Shown here: positions 27,201 to 37,341 of the stretch, in pieces
Layout: every line of letters begins with the position of its first letter
Numbering within the stretch: position 1 is the stretch's first letter
From: Amblyornis subalaris
Taxonomy: Eukaryota; Chordata; Aves; Passeriformes; Ptilonorhynchidae
Assembly (NCBI GenBank): GCA_018881555.1
Contig: JACAXG010000054.1
Location: forward strand, 1,922,001 to 1,986,000
Direction: 5' to 3'
Length of the DNA: 64,000 bases
Notes under the pieces: model-generated
What the model saw: only the letters and a program-made list of their open reading frames with translations
The model's database searches: none
What the model was told of the DNA's origin: nothing
Translations under genes and position numbers: made by a program

Positions 27201-29063
27201 ACTAATTTCCTTCCTTCCTCTGCACCTCCTCAAGAAGACAAACGCAAGTTTCCTCTCTATACAAAAAGACCAAAAAACCTCAATCCTCCCACTTCCTTTT
27301 CCCACCCCCTTCCAAATTCATGAAAACCACCAGTTTACCTCTCCTCTCCACCAGCCTACCCAAAGGATACAGCTCTCCATCTCCTTATACTTCTTAAGCT
27401 TAGCTCCTCCNCTGCCTCTGGGAAGTTGGAATGCTCTTTGCAAACGTCACTGGTCAGGCGTGTGCCGTGAAAGACTCACACAAGAACAAAACCCAAGCTC
27501 TTGCAGGCAGATCAACTNTATCTCACTGCTTTGCTGCCTGCTCCATATCCCCACCAGACAGAGGCAGCCCACATTCTCTATGTCCCTCTCCAGGAGGTCA
27601 GATGTGGACCTGAGATGAGGGAAGAAAATACTTGCCTTCGAACACCTTACTCAAAATGGATGGCAAGCAGAAAACTTTAAATAAAAACATGTTGTACAAT
27701 ACATGTAGATCTAAGTATTTCTTGTAAGTAGAAGAGTTTGCTGTAATTAACCCCCTTGAATTAAATAAACCCAAGTACTGACATGTTAAGTCTCTGTCTA
27801 GTATTCCTATGTAGAGACCACTTCAGAAGAGAAGCACTGGATTAGGCCACCATGGATAAGGGATGCTCAGGCTGGAAGTTGTTTGGGCCAGTTCTCTTGC
27901 TCGATGGGCCTCCTCTGTGGATGAGGTTTTAGCAGGGTGAAAGTCCCTCTTAAAAGGGGAAGGTGCCAGAACAGCTTTTGAAGAAACACTCTGTGGTATA
28001 TGACTACAGCCAAACCCACGGGCAGTGCAGAAGCATGCCCTCTATAGACACTCAATTTTCTTACATCAGGAGTGAGAGGATGTAAGTGCTACATGGCTTG
28101 AAGATGGAAATACAGCTGGTGGGGAAATAACTCTCCTGTGCTAGGTGCGGATTTGAACCAAGTTTTTATTACAATGGCATGTTTTGAAGAAAAGCAAACT
28201 TTCACAAGATTGAGTTTTCAAGAGAAGAAGGAATTCACTGGTATGACAAAGGATGTTGCCCAGATCTTGCAAAATGCNATTAAAACAAAAAAATTAAAGA
28301 GAAATGTTGCGATTTCTAAAAATCATGAAAATAAGAATATTCTTTTTGAAAATACTTTGAAGAGAGAATACTCTTTTCAGTATTGAATTAGAATAGGAAT
28401 AATAATTCTTAATAGGTAAGGCTTTTAAATTTTAAATATTAACATGATCTTTTGCACTTTAATTAAAAAGTTGCTACAATTTATAATTTTGTAAGTAAAA
28501 AAGAAAAGTCCCTTCCTTCCTTAGGAATGCTATTGCACTGTAGGATTCTTTATATAATAAGCTATTTGAAATTAAATGTACCAGGGGAATATACTTCATT
28601 GTTGTTTTAACATTTGGAAAGGCAAAATGAATTGTATTTATCAACAAAGNTCTCCTTAAAATCTGAGAAAGCTTAGCTCACTAGAGGAACACTGAGAAAT
28701 TGTGTTTGTGGCTGCCACTGTCTTGGAAGGCCTGCTGGATCCAGTGGTAATGACGTACTGCTTGGAACAAAGACAAATTAGATCACAACATACATCACAG
28801 GGGCCCATCATCTGCATGGCCAAGTGCCACTTTTATACCCTCCAAAAGCATTTGATGTCAGATCACGTTGTCATGTCTTGGTCCACCCAGAGCAATACAC
28901 GCCACAACTCTGGCATTTATAAAGTTCAGAATTACACTCTTATTTTCTGTCACAGACAAAACTAGGAAAACTCTCTTCAGTTGCTACTTTCTTGTCTGCT
29001 TCATATCAGACAGGAATACCCTTTTCTATCAGTTCAAGGGATCACGTTTCTGCACCCACATNA

Positions 29064-29100
29064 AGAGGAAGGGAGGGAAGGAAGGAGAGAGGGAGGGAAG
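29064..29100. repeat. GGAA/GGGA-rich microsatellite
   Basis: An imperfect run of GGAA, GGGA and GAGA words of about 37 bases. All purine on the plus strand. Confidence 0.8.
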
Positions 29101-30392
29101 TAACTGTCCTCCACACCAGTAACTTCCTCTGGCTTCTTCTGAGCTGAAAGCATTTTAAATGTCAGCTGTGAATCAGAAACTGTACTACTGCTCTACTACT
29201 AAGCAGTATCTGTGCCTCCTGGTTCTACCAAGTAGGTTCAGTTGATCTTCCAGGTCCTCCAGGGGTTCATATATCCTGTTACAGGGCAAACCATCCATGT
29301 TTTCCCACTGGGACATTAGATTTAATAAAATCTGTGCGATACACATCCATGCAACATACGTGCACGTGTACAAACTCCACCTCCCCATGCACAGACAGAT
29401 AGAGCAATGACCCCATCTGACCTTTCAACCTGTCAACTTTCCATGGGGTTGATAAAGTGCCCTTGTGAGCTACCTCCTGACCCAAGGGCTTATTGTAAGA
29501 TCAGAGCCATAGTTTAAACCAGGTATCAATCCTGACATAAGCAAGAATGATCATTCTTTCAGTTCAGTGAATGTGACAAAGTATTGTATTGCAGTACTGC
29601 CATTTCTTTCTCTGGTCCTCTCATTTCTAGGGAACCAAAAGCACCATCCAATGAACGCAGAAGGAGATGAGAAGTCAACTGTTAGCTTTAAGTTTTATTT
29701 CGGCTCCGAAATCGAAGGCCTCTTTATAGGCTAAGAGAATTATAGACTCAAGTCCACCATTGATAGCATGCATGGCGCCAGTGTAATAAAAAACGGAAAT
29801 TCATTGTTGAAGAATGACTTACGAAGTTCAGTAATTCATGTCAGAGTTTCCGCAACGTTGTGCTTCTCAAAAAATCTCAGGTCCAACTAAAAGCGCTCAG
29901 CTAGACATTGATCCTTTAATGAATGCCTGCATTTACTGATTTTATTTTGGCAANGGTACAAGTATGGAAGCAAGAGAGAAAGNGAGAGAAAGAAAATGTG
30001 CCGTAAAATATTCAGCAACATTTCTAATCTGCTTCGTACTTGGTGTTTTTAAGATATTAATTTCATCTTTCCATCCTCTGGGACNAATGACTATGGAANA
30101 TGTAAATTTCTGNAAAAATGCACATTTTTTGATATTGAATTCAGCAAATTATATAAAAAACAGATGTGAAGAAGCAAAGATCATATTTAAGGATCATCTT
30201 AACAANAGGCTTTATTTCAGATCCATAATATACATAATCTATAAAAATAATGCATAGAAAATATTAGTTAGACTATTTTTGACCATTTGTGTCTCTCTAG
30301 TGCTACACCAAGTGAGCTTACTCTTTTTTTTTTAACAGTGTACATTTAGTTTTAATGGTTCAGTTCTTCTTCAGTCATCAATAGGGAGCCTT

Positions 30393-30406
30393 GTTACCAT
30401 GGTGAC
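30393..30406. promoter_or_regulatory. Candidate RFX X-box
   Basis: GTTACCATGGTGAC fits the near-palindromic RFX-family X-box (GTTRCCATGGYRAC) at every position. It lies in spacer DNA about 6.8 kb upstream of the TMEM242 start codon and is followed by 'ggattaatgcaacg', a homeodomain-like word. Chance occurrence cannot be excluded without conservation data. Confidence 0.45.
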
Positions 30407-32029
30407 AGACAGATGGATTAATGCAACGTTTAGGGAGATACAGTAGTGCCAAATTTTGATATATACGGTAAGCTGTAATGTACTGCATACACAAGAGGGC
30501 ATGCATGCAGAAAATTTCAGGGACAGTCTTCCATATGCACAGAGTGTTTTGACACAACACTCCCACTATCTTCTGTCAGAAAGTGGCCATCTATCTCCTG
30601 CTTTATGTCCTTCAAAAATACCGTTGGAGTCACAGAGAGTTGCTCTGAACACTTAGACCGAATGTCTGATGAGGCCTGTTGGAAAGGGCTGTGGTCAACA
30701 CCTGACGTGTCGGCTGCATGTATTAGGCCACGAAGCTGTGGGCCATCTGAGAATGATTATCCATAATCCACTTCTTGAAATGCGGTCTGACATCTTCAGC
30801 TGACACCTTTCCATTTGCCTGTTTACTTTATTCATTGCAGCTCTCATTAATGAGAAGGAAATGTGAGATATACAAAAATCATTGGGTTTTTACAGGGCAC
30901 AGATTGCGTGTGGAGTAATCTTCTTAAAACTTTCGCAGTTCCTTTTCTTTCAAACCTTTAATGACCTGCACCNTCCTTACTCATCTCACTCCCTTCCCTA
31001 GAGCTGCTAATGAGCTTTCCTGTTTTCAAAGTATTAGATTAGTGGTTCATGTCTNGCAAACACCCTCAGAGATGAAATTAATACAGGAAGAAAATGTGTG
31101 ACAATCATGCTATGAATTCTTGTCATTCAGACTGTGAATTCCCCATGCTCANAGAACTAGGAAATTATGCTAGTTGCATAGTTTTATTTTATTTTACTTT
31201 ATTCTCTGTACAACGCTTGAAGCATTCTATCATTGTCAAACATCTTCACTGCAGAAACCTATGATAAGCTGTTACTGAAGAGTCAGGTATTTTTAAAAGA
31301 AAATTTGACCTGCCAAGTGAAATGCTGGCACAAACTTGGTGCTCTTAAAAATATTTCAGATGTGAAATCACAAGTACTTTATCCAGATCACACTATTAAT
31401 TTATGTAACAAGAGTAATTTAATTAGAAATGTTTTCCATCAATCTACACAAAGTGATAATTATAATTCATCAGGAACCTAGCCTAATATTCAGCTCTCCT
31501 TCNAGGCCTTTTTAAATTATAATATTAAACTATAGCAATTAAGCTCTGTGAATGACTGCGAAAAGGGCCTTTGGATATAATTGCACTGAAGCCAATTAGG
31601 AAAAGTATACATCTTGTATTCATGACAATTAATTCTACAGTTGGCCTTCTCAGCAGGTGAAGTACCAGTATACATGAGTCAAGTTTATACTGGCCACCTC
31701 CCCACGATAAATGAAATGNCAGTCCAATTTCTTCCCTCTGCCAGGTGTTCTGCAGCACATGCCACTGTCGAGGGCTCCCAAACTGGTGTCATTGGCCATA
31801 ACAGCACAGCCAGTAGCATGGGGTGGGCGCAGCAGCCCTCCCACAGGCACGTGCCATGCAGCAGCCTCTGCACACAGCATCTGAGAGACCTTCTCCTGCC
31901 CAGTGGTGCATGCCAGCAGCGCATCCCTCCCGCCCTGCAGCCACCATGGTGTGGGATCTTACATCAGAGCCAAGCTTGAAGTTATCCTTGCTCCTGAACT
32001 AATTCNTGGAGGAGTCAAACCAGACACCC

Positions 32030-32165
32030 AGGTCTCAGTCCAACCTCCTTCCCAAAGCAGGCTCAAGCCGTGCGCTCAGAGCAGCTCGCTCAGGGCTTTA
32101 TCTTCATGAAATCTTCCTTGAAAGGAAACTGTATAACCTCTCCAGGCAGTCTGATCTGAGCCTGA
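32030..32165 (-). repeat. Very degraded CR1-like fragment
   Basis: On the plus strand the order 'caacctccttcccaaagcag', then 'gctcgctcagggctttatc', then 'aacctctccaggcagtctg' follows an old antisense CR1 3' end. Divergence is high and the boundaries are approximate. Confidence 0.45.
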
Positions 32166-34337
32166 CTGTCCTTGTGGGGACCTGTCTGAGTTACCAACAA
32201 AGTTATCTCCTGAAGCCCACAGCAGGTAACACACAGGATGGATAACTCTATGTATTGGAATGTCACTGAGAGGCCTCCTTTGTCCTGACAACCATAATTT
32301 TGGAAGTTTCCAATTCTGTCCACACAGGCCAGGAGCAGATTTTCTCTGCAGAAAATCCTGTTTCCAGGCTGTCACCAGGCAGAACCCGGTCAGCTGGTCT
32401 GGTGGTTCAGGATGCCTGCTGCTACCTCAGGTTGCAGCATCCAGCAAGAGTGGCTGAGACACAAGTACCAGGCCATGCTCTAATGACACCATGGAAATAA
32501 TAATTAATTTTTGCTGCTTTTTTTAAAATTCAGTCAGAAATACTTTTTTCTGGGCAATGGTAGAGGTTTTTCTTATATGGTACAGCAAAGTAACTATGAA
32601 AAGTTCTATAATGAAACACATACTAAGACCACTAGATACATGGTACCTAGTAAAATTAAAAAATAACTTGTAAACTTATTTGCTAGGTCTCTAAAGGCAG
32701 TAGTAATACTGCAGGAATTGAGAAGGAATCTTGATTTTCCTCTCTAGTAAATGTGGGCAGAGCCAAACAGANATAGCCATATTTTACTTGCCAAAAGAGA
32801 GTATTATAAACACCGAGCGGGTAATAAAACATGTAATTTAGTAAAGGNTAAGAACAGAAAACAAGTAGATACAGGCATATACAAGAAGACCCTCCATAAG
32901 TGTTTGTGCCATCATTGTAGCCCCACCTAAATGCCATCCACGGCATGTGACAGCCTTGATATGTTATCAACAGCTCTGCAATCTGTAGTGCACCTCTCAC
33001 CAGCCATAATGTCATCATCCACAAATGCTAATTTGGGATTTGTAAGTGAAACTCTGGCCATATTGCCAACGGGACTTTTGCCATTTACTGAAACGTGGCC
33101 AGACTCTGGCCATAAAAACCAGTGCTGCTGTGGTGTCTGTGCAGCACGCTGGCACATTCAGCCTTGTCCAGAGTTATGCCTTACGTGCCCTGCTGGAGAA
33201 CCAAATGTAGAAGTGAAATTAAAAAAGAGCATTGCATATTCTTGCAGAAGCAAGCTGCAGTTTAGAAAAGCATCTCAGGCTGGGGGAGGTGGCCGGGACT
33301 CTGGAGATCCNGCCTCTGAGCTCCTGCCTTTGCTGCAGAACCACAGCAGAACCTTGCGCAAATGGATTAATCTCCTCATAACCTCCAAAAGGAAAAATAC
33401 CCCTCTCCTAAGTGTGGGAAGCCAGCTCAACCAGTATTTTTTACATGTCTTTTGATTCTGCGGTGCAAGGCTCTTCATACAATTGCTCGTACATTTGACA
33501 AATGAGCACTGACTTTTGTCAGCATTTCTGTGATTAAAGTCTACACATCACTATTCAGTGACCAGATTTCTGCTGCAGTATGAGACAAGAGACCTGAGGA
33601 CATACTCTCAGCATGGGAATTTCAGCCACCACATTCTTAGGGGATGCACAACAGTAACCAGCTTATTGTAAAAACAGGTTTCTGTAGAAACCCAATCATA
33701 GTTGCAGAACACTTTAATTTCTTGTCCAATCGACCAGAAAATTGTTTGGAAATATGTAACTGGTTTCTTCATGCCCCTGCCNGTACACAGTGCTGAGGCT
33801 GCATGGTGCTTTCAGGAATATCAAAGCTGCCATAAATAGAGGAAATGACCCCAGCGAGTCAGGCGGAGTACATAGCTCAGCTCTCTGGAGAGCCAAAGTG
33901 TAGCTCAGCTGCTGCATTTTCTCTGTTTCCAAAACCAATGTTTGGTTCTTTCCCAAGTTCTTTCATATAATCCAGTTCTGTTACTGAATATGTCAGTTTA
34001 ACTAGTATTCAAATCAACCTCCTCTATGTTTTGAATTGGATTTTCAAACTCCAAACAGGATTCTGTGTCTCAGCTGCCAACATTTTTCCCAGTGGCACTC
34101 AAGACTTTTGGATATATAAATCAGACAGATAATTTAGTGAGTATATAAAATTCCTGCCTTTATTATGTCCCAGTCATCTTATAAACTAGCTTCTTTTCCT
34201 CTGGATACCTAAATTGCAGGCTTGGTTGTCAAGNGAAATTCACCATTAGTGGAGATGGCCAGGTATCCTTACACAGTCCTGCACAGGAGAGGCAGGAGAG
34301 TAGGAGACACACAGGCCAGGACCAAAATATTCACAGC

Positions 34338-34342
34338 ATTAC
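34338..34342 (+). repeat. Left target-site duplication of the LTR
   Basis: ATTAC immediately before the LTR's 5' TG. It is identical to the five bases after its terminal CA (35205-35209). Confidence 0.8.
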
Positions 34343-34510
34343 TGTCTTGAGTTAACCATAAAAGGATGTATTCTATCACCACCCACATATTTCCTCAATA
34401 AGCTGGATCGTTCACAGTTACACACCTGGTCCCTGAGGCTATGCTCATGTGAGGTGAGNTGGTACTCCTTATCTCAACTGAGATAACCATTCCGGCCAAC
34501 AGCAAGCACC

Positions 34511-34660
34511 AACCATCCTGAGTAGATCATCTTAGTTAATGGCCCATTACCGAACTTGATAAGCATGGACAAATAGAACTTCAGAACCACCCTGAGTAGA
34601 TTATCTTGGATAATGGCCCATTACCGAACCAGATAAAACACCAACCAATAGAATATCAGA
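34511..34660 (+). repeat. 74-bp direct repeat in LTR U3
   Basis: Two diverged copies with a 74-bp offset share 'cctgagtagat', 'aatggcccattaccgaac' and a closing AATAGAA word. A partial third copy (about 34684-34711) keeps 'ccgaagcaaccaatagaa'. Tandem U3 repeats usually carry enhancer sites; here they include CCAAT motifs. Confidence 0.8.
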
Positions 34661-34776
34661 AACCGGAGAGGCCTCATGTGAGCTCATTGCCGAAGCAACC
34701 AATAGAACGTTGGGAAAATCNTTTTCCATTGTAGAAGTCCCCACCCCTGGGGGAGGTACCAGCCAAGAAACACAAC

Positions 34777-34783
34777 ATAAAAG
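34777..34783 (+). promoter_or_regulatory. TATA-like box of the LTR
   Basis: ATAAAAG lies in the middle of the LTR, about 340 bp before its poly(A) signal, as expected for the U3/R boundary. Confidence 0.6.
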
Positions 34784-35118
34784 CAGGCTTTGAGACAGAA
34801 GAAATCAGTCCACTGCACTCCTCTGGGTTCCAGTGGTCTACCAGGATTACTCCACTCGACTGGACTCCACTCCNCTGGACTGGACTCATCTGGTTACTGG
34901 ACCGGACNACCAGGACTGGACTACCAGACGACTGGAAACCCAGAGGACTCCGGACCACCATCACTGGATACTCAGCGGACCAGGCCTTTCTACAGGACCA
35001 GTGCCTAACTGGACTACACGGCTACCACCCTGGTCAATGGGGTGCCAGGTTGTACCGTGACTCTGTGGGTTTGTTTAGGCCGGTGTTTCTGTATTACTGC
35101 ATTTAATTTAACCTTTTT

Positions 35119-35124
35119 ATTAAA
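35119..35124 (+). terminator. Poly(A) signal of the LTR
   Basis: ATTAAA near the end of the LTR, 80 bp before its terminal CA, followed by T-rich and TG-containing sequence. Confidence 0.6.
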
Positions 35125-35204
35125 ATTGTAATTCTGACCCAAATCTCTCTTGAGGTATTTCTGTGGGGTTAATTTTCCCTGCTGTTTACAGTAAAACCAG
35201 CACA

Positions 35205-35209
35205 ATTAC
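35205..35209 (+). repeat. Right target-site duplication of the LTR
   Basis: ATTAC directly after the terminal CA of the LTR, matching the left copy exactly. Confidence 0.8.
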
Positions 35210-36959
35210 ATTAAGAAGTTTGCACACTGTGGTTCTATTTCTTGATAGAGCTGCTTATTAGCAGCAATACCACACATTTGCAAAGGTTATAAAAATCTCT
35301 TAGGGAATGTATTTATGCAAACTGGTTTGTTTGGTTTTATTTTTAAAATTTATTTTCTTCCTTGTGCTCTTGCTTACTCTCTTTCCACACTTCTCCCTCA
35401 CCAATACTGTACAATAATACGAACTCCCATGGGAGAGGCACCATGTTACCAATTTTTCATTAAAACTAAAGGGTTGATATAAAGCTCCTAACTGTAACAT
35501 CAGAATTACAAGTGGAAATTTACACATCCTTTGAAGTTGAAAACTTTGGTTGCCTCTCACTGTCTGCTTTTGGCTCACCAAGTTTTTTGTTATTACAAAA
35601 TATCTCTTGGGTGTTTTAAAGCAAGTAAAATTTACAACACCAAGAATTTTACGTTATTCAGAGTGGATTTCATGGGCTTTATGCCCTACTTTAAGCCTGT
35701 GTGAATGATTAATAAAGACAGATCTGATCTGACTCTCTTAAGTATAGATTCTTGGCATTGTTCAAACCAGAATTAAGTAACATCATTATACCTTTCTCTT
35801 CTCTTTTCTTCTTAGTTCTGGAAAAATTTGAAAGAAAGTGATGTCTTGATTGATGTGAACTCAAAAAACTAACCTGAGAAGAAAATATAGGATTGTTATC
35901 ATCAAAGACACAAAAAAATACAACAGACACAATAACCTAATTGTTTCTCACAGTTCAAGGATTCCTCTATCAGATGCAGTGATGATCGTGACACAATTTA
36001 TAATCAAAATTACTTGCATGCTGCTGTTTTAGTTTATGCATTCTAATAAATTTAAATACTTTATATAGTAATCATATACAGCTCTGAGCGAAGATAAAAA
36101 GTTATTTGTTCTTTGCACATTGTCACTCTGCAGTTTTTCTAAGGTGCCCTTAAGCTTTTCCAGGAGGTTTTGTTATTATTTGTGGCAAAATCTAATGCTA
36201 TTCCAAAGCACATACAGGAGCTGGGGGTACTTTTTCAAGGGAAAAAGAAGACTAGAGGTAAGAAGATTAGGAGTCATTTACATGCTGTCCGGATTAGAAA
36301 AAAATTGAGTTAGTGATGATGGGCTAGCTGTGTAAAATATTGCTTAACTTACACACCACTGGGACTATTAGGAAACAGCTTTGGATTGGTTTTTAGAAGT
36401 ACCATGAAGTTTCCCAAAATACTAAATTTTTGCCTAGCAACCCAGTCCCTATAATTAGACCCTTAGATACATGCTATAAATTATGTTAAAAGATACAAAG
36501 AAGGGAGCTGGGGAAAAAACGCTTGGTTTGGATTTATTTACATTCATTGTTTGCTGTTGAAGTACTGACTGACTAAAAATACACTTTACCGGTCCATACT
36601 GAATCCTGAAGTTAGTACACTGTTTAATAAAGTGATAAGATTAGATAGTACAGTAATTTATATTCATCAGCAACTGAGAATTAGGGTGGCACAGACATGA
36701 AAAAAACGCAAATGTATGTTCTCGCAGTGTGAGAAACTATTTACATAACTTGAAANAATGAGAATTTGGAACAGACATGTACTTTAGAGCAACACCATTT
36801 GTCACGATAGAGTTTACTGGAATTCATGGGATGTAAGAGTGTCTCCCAGTTTTATTTGGTGAAGTCCACTACGCGATCTGTCCCACGGACATAAACAAAA
36901 AAAACCCAAAACCTTTATGAGCCTGCTACAAAAGACTTGATTTAAAAGAGGCTTTGAGA
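35210..36959. other. Spacer between LTR and TMEM242 island
   Basis: AT-rich non-coding sequence with no repeat family or gene I recognise. It is the immediate upstream flank of the TMEM242 promoter island. Confidence 0.65.
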
Positions 36960-37089
36960 ACTTGATTTTCCCCCTGCGCGATCGGGGCTCTCGGGGAAGC
37001 CGATCGCGCTCCCAGCGAGCGGGGGTCTGTTCCCAAGGGGCGGCAGCCTTGCCCGGACCCCGCGGGATCCCCCTCCCGACTGCGCGGCC

Positions 37090-37120
37090 GAGGAGGAGGA
37101 GGAGGAGGAGAAGGAGGAAG
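37090..37120 (+). repeat. GAG trinucleotide repeat in the 5' UTR
   Basis: Seven GAG units followed by AAGGAGGAAG, about 90 bases upstream of the TMEM242 start codon. A complementary CCTCCTCCTC lies at 37179-37188, so the transcript could fold back on itself here. Confidence 0.85.
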
Positions 37121-37205
37121 GGCGGCTGCGTGTCCCAGCCCCGCTCCCTTTCCTTCCGGGTTGCAGCCACCGCCGCCGCCTCCTCCTCGTCCCGTGCCCT
37201 GGGCC

Positions 37206-37341
37206 ATGGGGGCGGCTGCCGACGGGACCGCCCATGATGGGGCCGTGGCCGCAGCACCTCTGGACCCCGGGCGCGGCTTANCCCTGCCTCGGGGGGCCGG
37301 GAGCCCTGCGGCATCCCAGGACAAGCTCTTCTTAATCAAAG
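37206..37341 (+). CDS. TMEM242: TMEM242 coding exon 1
   Basis: First of four coding exons of TMEM242 (DUF1358; formerly C6orf35), a two-helix protein of the mitochondrial inner membrane. In human cells it works with TMEM70 in assembling the c-ring of ATP synthase and contacts complex I assembly factors. This exon encodes 45 residues plus the first base of codon 46. They form an Ala/Gly/Pro-rich tail ending in SQDKLFLIK, which matches the mammalian segment just before the first helix. The ATG has a good context (GGGCCATGG). The donor is GTGCAG at 37342, weaker than consensus. The N-terminal tail is some 16 residues longer than in human TMEM242 (141 aa). Joined, the four exons give 157 residues with matching phases and a proper stop. 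One ambiguous base (37281) leaves residue 26 unknown. Confidence 0.93.

Larger units (their letters stand above)
18311..34342. other. Intergenic spacer, no coding gene recognised
   Basis: This is the main part of the spacer between the two divergent genes. It is AT-rich and broken by stops in all frames; open frames are short and match nothing I recognise. It contains a 27-bp palindrome (18610), a 47-bp tandem duplication (21147), a GGAA-rich tract (29064), a degraded CR1 (about 32030) and candidate regulatory sequences at 29.7-30.9 kb. Isolated single ambiguous bases occur every few hundred positions. Otherwise 18.7-21.1, 21.3-29.0 and 32.2-34.3 kb show nothing I can name. Confidence 0.7.
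34343..35204 (+). mobile_element. Solo LTR of an endogenous retrovirus
   Basis: An 862-bp element that begins TGTCTTGAG, ends CCAGCACA (TG...CA termini) and is flanked by an exact 5-bp target duplication, ATTAC at 34338-34342 and 35205-35209. Inside, in LTR order, are a U3 with a 74-bp direct repeat and CCAAT words (34511-34711), a TATA-like ATAAAAG at 34777-34783, and a GGACT-rich stretch. A poly(A) signal ATTAAA follows at 35119-35124, then a short U5. No second LTR or internal viral genes are nearby, so this is a solo LTR left by recombination. A 5-bp duplication suits the ERVL-like class, but family assignment needs a repeat library. It lies about 2 kb upstream of TMEM242 in the same orientation. 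Confidence 0.85.

Noticed and set aside
36814..37314. Minus-strand frames opposite TMEM242 exon 1
   Set aside because: Antisense shadows of the CpG island and of the GAG repeat (poly-Leu or poly-Ser runs).
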